Below, piece by piece: positions 10,697 to 23,726 of a stretch of 64,000 bases of DNA. The notes under the pieces were generated by a model. The model had not been told where the DNA came from and ran no database searches. It saw only the letters and a list, made by a program, of their open reading frames with translations. Position numbers and translations under genes: made by a program. Each line of letters opens with the position of its first letter. Positions within the stretch are counted from its first letter, which is position 1. The stretch comes from Antitrichia curtipendula (Eukaryota > Streptophyta > Bryopsida > Hypnales > Leucodontaceae): contig OX579635.1 of the NCBI GenBank assembly GCA_951230915.1, positions 39,060,001-39,124,000 of the forward strand. Reading direction: 5' to 3'.

Positions 10697-12370
10697 TTGC
10701 GAAACAAGGCATGTCTTCCCATCCTAGTAGCCAAACTAGGGAAAGTTTTGAAGGTGGAAACCCTCGAAATATACATGGCAAAGATGGCGGGTTTCAAGAT
10801 TAAAATCCTCAGAGGGAGTATACATAACGTTCCCACCTCCGTGATCATTCTAGGAGAGAGGCTGAGCGATTTCATAGAACATGGGTTACTTTTCAGTGGT
10901 CTACTTGATCAATGTCGGAGATGCAGAAAGTTTGGCTATGTAGCGAAACATTGTGATAAGCCCAAAAGCACGAGGGCAGGTTGGAAATATGAACCCAAGT
11001 ATCCGGTAGAGACATGGAAGGGACCAACAACAGGAAGGTCTACTATAGTCGACTTCGCCCTAGGCAAGAAGTCGGAGGATATGGCCTCTCCCACTTATCT
11101 CTGACCTGCATTGAAATCGACCAGTCAACTCCAGCCCAGGCAAAGGCTCAACTCCATCGCACATGAAGCCATCCCCAACCGCAGCGGACAATACTATAAA
11201 TCAACAGGAGGAAAAACCGGCCCAAGATAGATGGTGATAATGGAGTCCACAGCTACAAATCCCTGTATCAATCAAAGATTCAACTTGTCAGAGATAGGCA
11301 TGTTAAGTTCAGTCTAATCCTCGAAGATCATCCCAAGGGAGAAGCATGTGGAAGGACATATAGACACAAGCATTACAGTAGCAGACAAGACCCCACCACA
11401 GAAGTCACCAACAGCGGGACTAAGTGACCCGCTTGCACAACTATAAGGGCCCCATGAGAAATCTTATGCACACATGGTCCTCAGTCCATCACCTATGTCA
11501 GAAGACGACATGGAGCGAGCACAGAAATCAACCGCCTTGGGGACACCAAACACGACACCCTTGACAGAGAAATTCATAGAGGACCAAGAATCACCCATGT
11601 CACAACATGATGTAGCCAGATTACTGGATCTCCAAATATACTACACGATCAATTATTCTAAAGGCATCAGCCATTATCATGGACAAGCATCTACTAGGAT
11701 GCCATCACCAAGCCGGGTTACAACGGAGGTACTTAGCCAAGCAAAGGAGGAATAATCAGTAGAGGAAGTCAATAGTTTCGTTTGGCAACATGCCAAGAAT
11801 AGAAGGAAAAAGAAGATCCCAGTGAAGGAAGTAGGAACCCATCATCCCCATCCACTCCAGGAAATTGGTTACCTTAGACACACGCTTTCAATGGCATTCT
11901 TTCAGGCCCTCGCAATCCCAACACCGGAGCCTTCAATTACTTGGAGTTGCAGGGTCGTCCCCATCTTCGTACGCAAGATCCTTGCCTTGAACCTAGGCAC
12001 AAGGCGACACAATATGTACTACCTCGCGGATGTGGCTACAAAACAAAGACATGCGGTTAGAGTATTGACAATTACGCACGACACAACAATAGATTTTTGG
12101 CATTTGGAGCAGACAAAGGAGTACATATTTGATCAGACGGCTGAAGCCATGAGAATTGTTATGCTACACGACATAAAATACAATCCCTTCAGGCATTGGG
12201 ATGATGCGACTTGGTACTACTTGTGGTTTCCGGTACAAACAACCTTCATCCTACTCCTATATATAGAAATAAAATTGGATGACGTCTGGTACAGCGACCC
12301 ACCAATTACGCTTGGCTTTGCATGCCACAGATGCTGGAGAAAATGTCGGAGCATTCCGTTCGAGGGGTGA
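10697..12370 (+). pseudogene. LINE ORF1 remnant (gag-like, zinc knuckle)
   Basis: The first open stretch (10697-11104) resembles plant LINE ORF1 proteins. It has an N-terminal RNA-binding-like part, then a knuckle CRRCRKFGYVAKHC near 10914-10955. The canonical spacing C-x2-C-x4-H-x4-C is kept but Tyr replaces the zinc-binding His. Downstream pieces (11474-11755 and 11822-12370) lie in other frames. The 182-codon piece at 11822-12370 is long but I recognise no domain in it; it could be the C-terminal part of ORF1 or captured sequence. Stops and frameshifts rule out a functional product. Confidence 0.55.
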
Positions 12371-12649
12371 TACAATGCTATGACCTGGAGGAATTGTTCA
12401 AAACTGACTTGCTACAGGCTGGGACTATTGAATAGACAGCTTTTCCTAACACCCACCCAAACAAGAAGTCAAGGAGCTGCACAATCCTCCTACACACAGA
12501 GATCAAACTTGGGATTGAACAGGCCCAGGAACAAGGGAATGGACAGGCGCAAGGCCAGTCCAACAACTAGCTCAACTTTGAATGATTGTGCCGCTCACAT
12601 GCGTCACCTAAAATGTCCAAAACCTAGGCCAAAGATAACATGAAGATCG

Positions 12650-13230
12650 AAAGAGACGCGACATCAGAAACCTCATCAGACACGCCGACCCAGCACCCAA
12701 GGTCATCCTCCTGCAGAAATTACACATGGAAATTACAGACTATGTCTCCAACACATCACAGATCCAATTCAAAGGGGGTCAAGAATTTTGGAATGAGTCT
12801 AGGTATTCAGCAAGCACCGGTAAATACAATGGAGGCACAATAATCTTAATTGCGAAGAGACTTATATCGTTCATTGCTGACTACGGATTCCTCATCAACA
12901 GTCGAGCCCAATATGTAACCTTCAGATTCTCACCCACCAAAGTCATCGGAATTGTTAACATTTACAGATACATCCTTGCTCGGGCAAAGGGTTGGTTGTA
13001 ACATGACTTCTCCAAGGCGACACAAAAACACTACACTTGGCAGAGGAAGCGTGGCGGGAGACCCATTTTCTCCCGTATAGATAGATTTTACGCTAGTCAA
13101 AGAATCCTTGACTTGGGGGGCAACACTAGGGCCTGGCCCACGCTCACAGGCATCTTGGACCATGCATCGGTCCATTGCCAAATCAAAAAGCAATCAAAAA
13201 GCAATACTCCTACCACGACCTAAGGCGACT
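12650..13230 (+). pseudogene. LINE ORF2, endonuclease part (broken)
   Basis: The frame reading VILLQKLHMEITDY, then GGTIILIAKR and GIVNIY, matches the L1 endonuclease core. The usual LQE catalytic glutamate is lysine here (codon 12717-12719). A later frame reads SRIDRFYASQRILD and ILDHASVHCQI, the end of the endonuclease fold, where the usual S-D-H is now L-D-H. At least one frameshift near 13000 separates the two halves. In living L1 elements this domain nicks the target to prime reverse transcription; here it cannot. Confidence 0.65.
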
Positions 13231-13659
13231 TTCTACACTCCATTGTTAAAATTCTAGGAAGGACAGGCAGCCCTCAAGGACGCTTGGATTGCTAGTCTAG
13301 AAGCCCATCCCGCAAGCACGTGGTCGGCAAGGATTGAGGCAATTCAAAATACATTTAAGTGTAGTGATTTGCTCAAACAAGATGACACAACGAAGAGAAA
13401 GGCCACCCACAAGGAGTAGTTCAAAACCATCAAGATAGCTGAAGCAGGGCTCCACAACAATTGGGAAGACGCCCAAGCTCGAGAGGACCTGAGCCACGCC
13501 CAACAAATTCTACATCAATTACACATGGAGAAGCAGGACAAGTGAAAGTTGGAACTAGACATCAAATGGAACACGGTTGGTGACACATGCTCACGAGAAT
13601 TCTTTGAATTCCACTCAAAACACTGCTCAAGAAGGTAAATCAAGGAAATATGAAGAGCT

Positions 13660-14650
13660 ATGATGGGCTACTACACTAAACTATACACGCGCAATGAAGA
13701 GGTGGAGGGCAACTGCATAGTACAAAACAAATGCCTACAAAGTGTTCTAGTGATTATCACAACAGAGCAGAACCAACAACTGACGGCCAATATCACGCTG
13801 AAGGAAGTCAAGTCGGCTATAGAGCTACTCCCCACCCACAAAACTCTAGTCGACAACAGATTACCATCCAAATTCTTTCAAAAATTAATGAACGTGACCA
13901 ACCCAACGTTGACAAAATTAGCTGAGGAATTACAAGCCAACGGCTATCTAGAGTCCAACATAAAGAAGGGAAAGATCATACTCATATCAAAGTCGGGCAA
14001 TCTATAGTCCATCTTGAATTATCAACCGATCACGCTTCTGAACTCCACCTACAAAATCCAAGCAAAGTTGTTAGCCACAAGATTGAAGCCGATGTTACCC
14101 AGCTTAATCCGCCCTTTACAGACCGGCTTTGTTCTGGGCAGGAGCAGTCTAGACAACTTATTTGCAACAGAGGAATCCATGGAATGGGCAGTAGAATCCC
14201 ACCAGGATATAGTGTTGATGTTCCTTGATTTTGAGAAAGCATTTGATAGGATTAACTGGTCTTTTCTGCAAGTAATAATGCGCAAGATGGGCTTTGACAA
14301 ACTATTTATCAGGTGGATGGCGGCACTATACCAGGGCGTTGAATCATCAATCATAGTGAATGGTGAGGCCAACCCCTCCTTTACATTGGGAAGGGCCGTG
14401 AGGTAGGGCTACATTCTCGCCCCCTATCTTTACTTATTGGTGCCAACGTCCTAGGATACATGTTGCAGGATCCTTCACATGGTGTCCAAGGCTTCACTCT
14501 ACCAAACGGGGACGTTAGCAGATAAATACTATTCGCGGACAATACCTCGATCTCCCTCTTAGGAACAAAGGACAACCTGGACAGGGTGATGCTTGTCCTA
14601 GATCTATATTGTGCCGCTTCAAGCAGTAAGATCAATTAGTCTAAGACATA
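13660..14650 (+). pseudogene. LINE ORF2, reverse transcriptase part (broken)
   Basis: Successive frames give the L1-type reverse transcriptase: PITLLNSTYKI and LQTGFVLGRS (finger motifs), MFLDFEKAFDRINW (motif A with its Asp), NGEANPSFTLGRAVR followed by a TAG where the family has RQG (motif B), and LFADNTS at 14529-14549 for motif C. FADD is the family norm, so the second catalytic Asp is Asn. Stops also occur at 14005 (before the finger motifs) and 14404. The domain would copy the element RNA into DNA at the nicked target. The upstream region 13240-13660 carries the linker with further stops. Confidence 0.8.
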
Positions 14651-15120
14651 CCTAATCTGGGCATTAGTAGTAAAACACATATAGGACTGGAGAGCGGCGA
14701 TAGGGGCAAATTGGCTAAAAATAGGAAAACATTACCGCTACCTAGGAGTCCCAATGGATTTCAGAGTGACGCAAAGCATCCGCAATGAGAAAGTCTTAAC
14801 CCTAGTTTGAGACGCCCTCATCTTTTGGAGCTCTAAGTCCTTGTCATAAACGGGTAGACTATTAGTTTTAAACCAGGTCATTATAGCCTCGTTGTGGTAT
14901 CTCGCTTCAACGGCCGATTTAGAACTCAAAACATTGAAGATCATTTACGGACTTGTCCATGATTATCTCTGGTGCAGGAGAAAACAAGGCATTATATGAA
15001 TATATTTAGGATTTCTATTTTTTAATTTTTTGAAGGTAGTTGTGGTTTCCATTATTTAGATGCAAAGATAGGATTTGTAAGTGTAATAACCAAAGCACAA
15101 GTGGCCTGGGATGAAGCCAT

Positions 15121-15193
15121 CACTAAAAGAAACCCGTGTTTTTTCTGACGTCTAGTTTTTGAACGTTAGAAAAAACACGGGTTTCTTCTAGTG
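15121..15193. mobile_element. 73-bp CACTA-type foldback with 3-bp target duplication
   Basis: Starts CACTAAAAGAAACCCGTG and ends, on the other strand, CACTAGAAGAAACCCGTG, with arms of more than 30 bp and almost no interior. CAT flanks it on both sides (15118-15120, 15194-15196). It sits within the LINE and is therefore younger. This is close to the minimum size for a mobile TIR unit. Confidence 0.8.
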
Positions 15194-16321
15194 CATTGAC
15201 CCATTTGTACAAGGAGGAATCCAAATAATCGATCCTCTAGCTCAAACGCAAGCCCTGCTAACTAAATTCTTGATTAGAGGTCTGCAACCGGGAGAAGGAG
15301 CATAAAAAACCCTATTCCGGTACAAAATAGACACCATCCAACCAGCAGGGACTTAAACTTGACCTCCAGGCTGTAATTGGTTAATGACAGCCATGCGTAT
15401 TAAGAAAGCCAGCTCCACCTTATGGGGGGTAGTATGGCGTTTCCGATGCGCTACAAGAATAAGGGTCAACTAGAAAGAACCTACTACACAACAAGAATTT
15501 CTTCGGCAACCTGTGGATAAAAGGGTACACCGGTATAGTAGTAGGCCTTGAGACAAGCAATAGATTTACAAATTGGATCTCTAAAGGCTTCAATCTGGTC
15601 AAGCACATATGCAACACAGAGGATAGTGAATGGCACTTTGCTCACGACTTATTGCGCATCACCAACTCTTGGAAGACCAATGAACTCAGGACTCAGCTCA
15701 TCGCCTGCGTTCCCAAGACTCCATCTGAAGCGCAACGGTCAGAGGCGAGACACTGGATAACACCAATGAAAGAAGGACCACCCAAGATTATTTACCACAT
15801 CATAAGACTGACGGACAGAAGCATGCTTATGGATTCTTATCTCCCTCATTAACTCTCATTGGAGTTACAATAGTAAGTAGTAGAATCAATAGATATACTG
15901 CTGGGCCATTATTATCCAATTACGATTTACCTCACAAACCCGACACAAACCCGAAGCTTCAACCCAGCCTATCCACTCCTTTCCGGCGTCACAATTCGAC
16001 TACACCACCCTTGCCGAATTACAAATCAAGAATGGGATCTAAGTGAATAGCACTAGAAGTAGATCAGGCACCTCCCAACCACTCACCTCTACAACCACAC
16101 TACCAAAAGAAGATATTGGCAAGGCATCCACCACCGAATATGCCCAGCAAGGTATGAAACCAGGTTAAATAAGATCCCAGGGCCTCTTTCTCATTGAAAG
16201 GAAGAATATCTACTGTAGATTGTGGCATCCCTAGATACCAAAGTGGGTGAGCACATTTCTATGGCTGCTTCAAATAGAAGGACTTCCATTGGACAGCTGA
16301 CTAACATCAATGGGAATTGAT

Positions 16322-16800
16322 GGAGCCTGCAAATTGTGCATCACGGCCCCTACAGAGACAGTGAGACACGCATCCATCAATTGTCCAGCAATTTTGAGAG
16401 TTTGGCTCCACTTCAACAACCTCTGAAGACATCACCACCTCCTTGCACTCCAGCTAATACCAACAGACATTTTGGACGAGACAGTACTAACACAGCCAGG
16501 GCTCACAATCCGACGCTTCACCAACACTTGCAAGGTAACGGAAGAAACACCATGGGACTTATTACGGTGTCTATTGTTACGTAACATTTGGTGCCAAAGA
16601 TGCAACAAGAACATGAGAGATGTGGCGTTTCACCTGGGCACAGCTATGCACTCTACATTGCGCACAACTATTCAAATTGGGGTTGTAGCCTGCCGCTATA
16701 TCTGGAAGTCTTTTATACCTCACCAATTCATCGTCTTTCAAGCAACGTGGTCCAGTCCCCCTGCCTTCTGCTCAACAGACGAGAATGGCACATCAACCTA
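16322..16800 (+). pseudogene. LINE ORF2 C-terminal CCHC region (broken)
   Basis: The frame reading GACKLCITAPTETVRHASIN followed by C gives C-x2-C-x9-H-x4-C, then AILRVWLHF and a stop at 16423-16425. Plant L1-like ORF2 proteins end in this type of knuckle. A later frame (16472-16801) continues with NIWCQRCNKNMRD and IQIGVVACRYIWKSF. Between this and the reverse transcriptase (14650-16320) the frame is broken repeatedly. Zinc ligands are intact here although the ORF is dead. Confidence 0.55.
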
Positions 16801-17969
16801 GAACTTTATTCCCGGCGCCACGTTCTTGCCCCAACAACTCGCGACAAGATCCGCGGCGATTGCTCACAAACAAGGCATTCCAACCCTCAAATCATTGACA
16901 CCGACCCCATCAGTGGTCTTCTCTGATCCGGATGAAGAGGACGCTTCTGCTCCCCTCGCACTCAACATACCCAACAGTGGCCCGCCACTCGGGGCAATTG
17001 GAGGTATCGAAGATGACAAAGGTATCGTAGATGACAAAGAACAAGGTGGCTTCTTTGACCTTGCTCAATCCTTCCATTCCTAGAGTGAAGCTGCATCAGA
17101 CAGCTCGCTAGACGACAACTCCAACCACCCATGAAGAACAAGAATCATGCGGCATGAAGCTTTATGGTAGGCAAACACCATCATGCGTCAAATCTTGGAA
17201 GAAATCGGATTAGCAAATGAATGGTTTCTTACCCCAAGCTGCCCTGTCATTGACAAGAAACCCTTACTAAGCATGCATATCGTTGACCTTGAACTTCAGG
17301 AAGCCTTCAACGGCATCTACTTGGACATTGCAAGTGGTTAACAACAAGGACAATTTTCCTCCAACATTCGGCGGGGCCTCTTCGCGTTGGTCAGCACCAA
17401 TGCTAAAGCCAGCCCGTAGGGCGTCAAGTCGGTTCCCCGGTCCTTGATATTTGCCTTCATGCGAGGCCTTGGATTCCTTGCTTTGATTCTTTAGAATCTT
17501 GGTCTTGGATTTTAGGGTCCTTTGGTCGTAGGGTACTTAGTTGTTAGGTTCTTTGGCCGCAAGGTCTTTAGTTATAAGGCGTTGGTTGTTGGACATTTAT
17601 TTTTCCTCCCCCTTCCTGGGCTCACTTCAACCTGCCGTTGGGCTCTTACTCCTCCCTTCCCTCGCCCCTGCTACTCTGGGTGTTCCTGATTTTGTTCCCT
17701 ACATTCTGGTCCAATCCGCCTTTGTGGCCTTTCTCCCATTTGTGGCTCCCCCTGCCTATGGGCTTTCAACCTTTGGTGTTTAAGATCTTTGGCTCATGGT
17801 TCTCACTCCCCGGTTTCAACTGCTATCCTCCTCCTTGCCCTTGGGTGTTTTTTTGCCTTCGGGTGTGTTGTTCACCTTCGAGTGTGTTCTTGCCTTCGGA
17901 TGTTATTTATCAGTAAAGCTCTACCCTAGAACAGGTTTCACCATAAATGACAAGTCAATAGCCTTGATT

Positions 17970-18298
17970 TTGATGGTCCAGTTGCCAAAAGGGACAGGAA
18001 TTTTTTTGAGACTGAGGTCTCTATCCTTTGCGTCTTCAAATCAGGAGTCAAAATTGACATGCTCAAGGACAAACATTGAAAATCAAGACTTTATGTTTCT
18101 CCTAGATTTTTTATTGAATAAAGCATCACCTACTGTCCTTAAAATTTAGACCCTCACAAAGTATTGCTATAATAGCACACTGACTTGACTCTCTTTCATT
18201 ATAGATTGGTTCTCTTCTCTACATTTGTCATCTTTTAGTAGAATGCAATGACACAACCTTGAGCTACACCACATGGGTTCTCATGCATGCCTTAAACC
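17970..18298. other. Spacer
   Basis: Plain sequence between the LINE and the CACTA-like end; no feature seen. Confidence 0.35.
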
Positions 18299-20500
18299 AC
18301 TAGAAGAAAATTGGGACTTCCGCGACATGGGATTTTTGACATGTAGGCATCTCTGATGATGTCCAAAAATGTCAAACCGGACATCACTTTTTTCCATGTC
18401 AAAAGTAGCATGCAGAAAATATTGAAAATCTTAGATAACATGCCCTAATGTCTTCATGACATCACATAAGACATGGGTTCAAGGGCTCTTGAAATTTGGC
18501 TATGGGGCTGCCACATGTGGATGCCACATCGTCTATAGAGGCCACGTGTGGATTTTTTTCATCCAACCCATTGTGACATGGCAAATGATGTGGAGTCCAA
18601 TGTGTCCACGGAATCTTTTTTTTAATATAAATTTTGACGTGGCATTTGTTGTGGCAACAAGAAAAGTAACAGGGCATCCAACAAGGATGATGTGGCATAC
18701 CTAGTTAGCACACTTTTTGCCATTTGAGAATTTTAATGTTTTTTTTCAGACGTCAACGTAGACATCCGGGTGTTTTTTAAGACATTTGGATGTTCTCATG
18801 GTTGTTTTTTGAGATGTCAACGTAGACATCCAGACATTTTGAGACATCAACTTAGACATAAATGTATCATCATGAATGCCTCTTCAAACGTCCAAAAAGA
18901 TTTAGGTAAACATTATGATGTCACTTTTTGGCATTAATGTGATTGAATGCATTAAACAATATGGCGTTAATATAGACATTTACATGTGTCTTATATGATG
19001 CATATGTGCATTTCATAATGTCCAATGCAAACATAATGCCCAATATAATACACCATATACAATACATAATACATCATGTACAAAACGGCACACAATATAT
19101 AGTACCTCATATACAATATGCCATAGACAATATGCCATACATGTATAATATGTCATGTATATATAAAATACTATACACATACAATACATTGTATTTGGCA
19201 GTTATGTCAAGTGGCTTCAAAAGCCACTTGGCATAGTGCATTTATAAAGTTGAGAAGGCCAATGCTTTATACAACTGGAGTGGTAGGAAACAAGATAAAC
19301 TAGGTGGAATATATAACTTAGGATTAGCAGGAATTCAATTGCATACATCTAAGTTAACATCTAAAAGTCTAAGTTGACGTCTTAGCAAACATCTAATACA
19401 TTGTCTGCACGTCTTAGTTGACATTTCAAAAAGCATTGAATAAACGTGTAGACGTCCATGTCCACGTTTCAAAAAATTAGTAGGACCTCAATTGCTCATA
19501 GCTATGTAAAACATAGGAATTGTGTTCAAATAGAATTGCAGACCTCATTTATGCATAGTAAGAAAAAAAATTCCAAAAAAATTGAACCCAAAAAACTTGG
19601 AAAATCAAGCTTAGTTTTATTTCAAAAATAATTGTTTTAGACATTAGATGTTTTTTGGGGGGTTTGGAGGGCCGTTTTGGGCCTGTTTCCAACGTTGTTC
19701 TCCTAGCAGTAAAAGAACAACTGATGTCAGAGTTTTATTTATTTTTTAAATAATAAATAAATAAAATAAAAATCTTAAAATCTTAAAATGAAAAAAAAAG
19801 ATGAACAAAAGAAATTAATTTTTTTCTTGAATTTATATTATATGACGTGGTAGTCCCTCTGCCACGTCACGCAACTGCTGCGACGTAGTTCCAGACAATT
19901 CCAGAGTTTGAGAACCCTAGGGAACTCGTAGCTTTCTACAGGGGGTGAAAAACATGTAAGGTTTGAAGTCCCCAATCAAAAGTTATGGATGAGTTTCAAA
20001 GAAGGGTTGGAAGGAATATTTTCTTTCATTTTTAACATTTTCTCTAAATTTTATCCATCTTCATTGATTTTGGCGTATATGAAAATAGAAAGAGGTAGAT
20101 GTTGATGTTATAGAAGACATTTGTATTATGGAAGGCATCTGTGAAGTTGTTGTAGTATTCTATTGGATGTCTAAAAAGATGTCCTTCACTGCTTGGTGAA
20201 TGTTTCAACGCTTGTTGAACGCAATCAATTGGATGTCAAATATTGTGCTATATGCACCAATATGAGCATCAACATAAACACATAATTGTCTATATTGTTG
20301 TCTTAGAGAGCTTTGCGACATTTTAGTTGACATCCAAAATAAATATGAAAATCATTAGGTGGCAAGAAGGTGTGCTGACATGGCATGCCATGTTAGCATC
20401 TGGAATTGTCACATCATCAAAAAACCATGTCAGTTGCCACATCAGCTTGTGTAGTCACTTTTTTTTCCACAGGCATGGCATTTGGCTATCCCTCACCATT
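18299..20500. mobile_element. Probable decayed CACTA-like element (left end only)
   Basis: CACTAGAAGAAAATTGGGAC at 18299 is a CACTA-type terminus. The following 2 kb is dense in 'gacgtc', 'agacatc' and 'cacatgtgg/cacgtgtgg' words, like the interior of 8502-9612. I found no matching right end, so the limit at 20500 is set by where the words fade. A 10-bp-arm palindrome lies at 19208-19230. A short frame on each strand at 18456-18704 is a repeat by-product. Confidence 0.45.
19010..19200. repeat. Degenerate 'atacaatat' minisatellite
   Basis: Words such as 'catatacaatac', 'acaatatgccata' and 'cacatacaatac' recur at about 10-20 bp spacing with drift. It lies inside the CACTA-like stretch. Confidence 0.5.
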
Positions 20501-20842
20501 TTTTAAACTTTGGATAGGTGTTTGATTTTCTAGCTTAGCAATTCTCAGTGAGTTTTCTAGAGTCAAGAAGACCGAGGTTGTAGACATGGCAATCTATGTT
20601 ATATTGGACACTAAAGAAAATATGTGTATACTAGTGGATGTATTCTTGTAAACATTAGTGTCCGCTGAAGCATCTTAATGTTTTCATCCAAAGTTTGTAG
20701 ATGCTACTCCAAACATTGATTGACATGCAGACCCACGGGCCATGCGGCCCCGTCTTTTCCGAGACATCTATGTCCAATGATCAACATCAAGAAAAATGCC
20801 AATTATTTTGGAGGGCCAAAATAATTTAAAGGACTACACGGA

Positions 20843-21003
20843 TGCTCTAAGGGTCTCCTTCCATATGGAATTGGGGTTTAGTGAAGCCCACCAATCATTG
20901 ATGGGACGGGAACTCCAGAAAAACCGGACTCCCATTCCATCTTCAATTGGTGGGCTTCACTGGCCCCTGACTCCACAGGGAAGCTTGCCCTAAGGGCATC
21001 CTT
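20843..21003. mobile_element. Foldback MITE, about 160 bp
   Basis: The left arm runs from 'ggatgctctaaggg' to 'agtgaagcccaccaat'; the right arm is its diverged reverse complement, from 'attggtgggcttcact' to 'ccctaagggcatcc'. Arms are about 60 bp with a short loop, and 'agtgaagcccaccaat' is perfectly paired. The flanks show no clear target duplication. Confidence 0.65.
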
Positions 21004-21563
21004 AACATGACCCCCAAAACATGCCTTCTAAAAATAACTCTATCTTTTCATTACTTTGTAATTAGAACTTGAATTTTTTTTATTGTTGCAACTACATTCA
21101 AAAGCACTTTGAATAGGTACAAGAAAACTCAAATTTAGACAATGGACAAAAAAAATAAACCACTTCAAAAAGGTACCTAAAAGATAGAAATCATAGTGAT
21201 CTTGGCGGATCATGGTTACCAAAACACAATTGGGGGCAAACTGGTCTTGAAATCCAATTTGGATGCAAATACCCCCTCCAAACCAGATTTCCTTCAAAGT
21301 GGGATACAGGAAATAGGTCGAGTGATCCCCTGCTGCGGTGACCATGGGCTCCGTTGGACAGGCATCAAATAGAAGATGAAAAGAGCTTCAAATCTTTTTG
21401 GGCTGATGGAGATAATCTTCTCCGGCAACTGAAGCTTCAAATCAAGGCGCGTGCGACCTCTTGCTAAGAATTTACAATTTGCTGAAATAATTGGTAAAAG
21501 TCCAAAAGGAATTGAAATTCTTGGATTCATTTGGATTTTCAAGCAATGATCAGGTTGAGCGTT
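21004..21563. other. Spacer with unassigned minus-strand frames
   Basis: Minus-strand frames at 21040-21345 and 21294-21575 overlap each other and show no motif, start context or splice pattern that I can support. They may be remnants of captured coding sequence. Confidence 0.3.
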
Positions 21564-22771
21564 CATAACATTCAAGAGCTGTGAGAGCAGCTGCCTTCCC
21601 TCTGACGGAATGATGTGGTATATTCCACATCATTTCATCCAAAGGATGAAATGGTGTGGAATATTCCACACCCAACATTAGCTAATAAGCCACGCGTCAA
21701 TAATGTCAGACTTCTGCTCAGTGCCAAGGTCATGACTGTACAATCGGGTTACTGGGAAATTGACCACTTTCAATTTCAACAGAAAGCAAAAAAATAGCTT
21801 AAAAAAAATGACAAACAACTGAGTGAGGTCAATGATTTCAAATTTTGAATTCCCTCACATTGCATTGTAAGCCATTCATGTTTTGTGATTTGGAATTAGA
21901 AGACAATTCTTTATGTACATATGGGTTGGTAGGAAGTAGAACAACCCCTGTGGGATAGGTAATTTAGAGTTTGTAATTTCTCAACCGCTCATAGTTAAGT
22001 CTAAAGTAGGAATTGTGTTAAAATTATAATTTCAGACCTCATTTAGGCATAGTGGAATACCTTTTTTCAAAATACTTTGAGCTAAAATAAGTTGGAGAAT
22101 CAAGTTAAATTTCATCTCCAAAAATCCGTTTGAGATTTTAATATTCCACTCAAAAATTATAGACAAATTTCATAGAGGGGTTTAAAAGGATTTTTTTTTG
22201 ACATTTTCATACATCCTCTCTGAAATTTGTCCATAACTTTTGAGTGGAAGATCTAAATCTAAAACGGATTTTTAGAGATGAAACTTAGCTTGATTCCACA
22301 ACTTATTTTAGTTCAAAGTATTTTGAAAAAAGGTATTACACTATGCTTAAATGAGGTCTGAAATTATAATTTTAACACAATTCCTACTTTAGACTTAACT
22401 ATGAGCGGTTGAGAAATTACAAACTCTAAATTACATATCCCACATGGGTTGTTCTATCTCCTACCACCCCAAGTGTACATACAGAGCTTCTCTTTTCTAC
22501 AAAAAAAATTAAAAAAAATTATTCATGGCCAATGGTTAGATTTCATTGGTATAATACTCAATGAAGTCTTTGGGTTTTGACATACCATCTATCTTTAAAA
22601 TTATTTGTTTGTATATTTGGTCCTAGAATTAGCCAAAAAAATAGATCGCACCATAAATGTACTGCCATTGTCTCAGTCCTGAAGCATACATTAATAACAT
22701 GTGGATGCATTTCGTGGATGAAGACTTCAGAGAGGCAAAGGCAGCCTCTCTGAAGGCTCTTGAATGTTATG
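21564..22771. mobile_element. 1.2-kb TIR element with long internal foldback, copy 1
   Basis: Ends are CATAACATTCAAGAGCTGTG and, on the other strand, CATAACATTCAAGAGCCTTC. Inside, 21912-22180 and 22214-22482 are inverted arms of about 269 bp with high identity around a 33-nt loop. Two smaller palindromes sit near 21610-21670. It is nearly identical to 38144-39352, so it moved recently. No transposase is encoded. The flanking triplets (gtt, ttg) do not match at these exact ends. Confidence 0.8.
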
Positions 22772-22910
22772 TTGGCTTGCTGGTTGCTGGAGAGTTGACC
22801 TGTTGGAAGCGCTTTTGGGCCCTTCCAAAGTGTACCTTGTAAGTACATGAGGTGGAATTGAGAAGGGTGGTAGTGATAGGTTGGTTCCCCTTATGTTTGT
22901 GCTACTCTCT

Positions 22911-23726
22911 TAACCCATGAAGGCCCATGGCCTTTTTTTTCTGCAAAAATACACTTAAAACTGCCATTTCTATAGCAAAGAGTAAAAAAAATTGAAAAAT
23001 ATTTTTTTTGCTCATCTAACCATAGGATCTTACACCTAATTAGTATGAGAATGTGTGAAAAAAAATTCAGAATTTTTGACCGCACAAATTGCAAGATATC
23101 TACGTTTAAAGTGAAAAAAACAAGTTTTTCAACACATTGTGGGACTAGATCTTTTGACTTTGAACATTTTCAACTTAAATTTTTGCACTATAGATTTTTG
23201 AGCTTTAAATCTCTGTAGTAGAGACTGGAGAATTGAGTTGAGGGTCTAGCAAAAAAAAAAGTAAAAAAAAACTTAATTTTCATTATTAAAAATATTATTA
23301 ATTAGAAGTAGGTATGAGAGAGAAAGAAAATCTAATAAAAAATATTAATATCTTTTATATAGAATTAAAATGAACTAAGTCCAATGGTGAGATTGTTCTA
23401 GCAAAACAACTAAACCACGTAGAACTTTTTTTTAGGAAGATGCTCTAAGTGCCCAAAAAATAAGATTGTCCATAACTTTCTCATAACAAATCCAAATGGA
23501 ATGAATCAAAGCTTTCTAGATAGATAAAAATGTAATCTATGGGGGAAAAAATAAAAATAAAAATAAAAATAAATCAAATTTTTGCAAATTTTTTTTGCTG
23601 CTCCCTCTCCTTTATTTTGAGTTTATTTGGGCATAACTTTTGTTCTTGGACCCCAATTGAAAAAAATGATGGTTGTGAATTAGATCCTACGGGACCGCAA
23701 CAACAACAAACTAGAAGATGATGATC
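22911..23726. mobile_element. TTAA-type element, right end missing
   Basis: Begins TTAACCCATGAAGGCCCATG and continues with the family interior ('ctgccatttctat', 'ctaaccataggatctta', 'aagatgctctaagtgccc'). It ends where the MITE at 23727 starts, and no right TTAA terminus follows, so it is truncated. Confidence 0.55.

Larger units (their letters stand above)
10654..17948 (+). mobile_element. Decayed L1-type LINE retrotransposon, about 7.3 kb
   Basis: In order on the plus strand it carries remnants of a gag-like ORF1 with zinc knuckle, an apurinic-type endonuclease, an L1-type reverse transcriptase and a C-terminal CCHC motif, then a GC-richer 3' untranslated part (about 17100-17948) with repeated 'ttggtc', 'gccttcgggtgt' phrases. 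The probable target duplication is 'gacaa(cat)gtca(c/a)tagccttgatt' at 10630-10653 and 17949-17969. Many stops, frameshifts and lost catalytic residues show it is dead. There is no clear poly-A tail at the 3' end, so that boundary rests on the duplication alone. Confidence 0.75.

Noticed and set aside
17541..17916. Hydrophobic plus-strand frames of 80-92 codons
   Set aside because: They lie in the pyrimidine-rich 3' untranslated part of the LINE and lack any membrane-protein pattern beyond composition.
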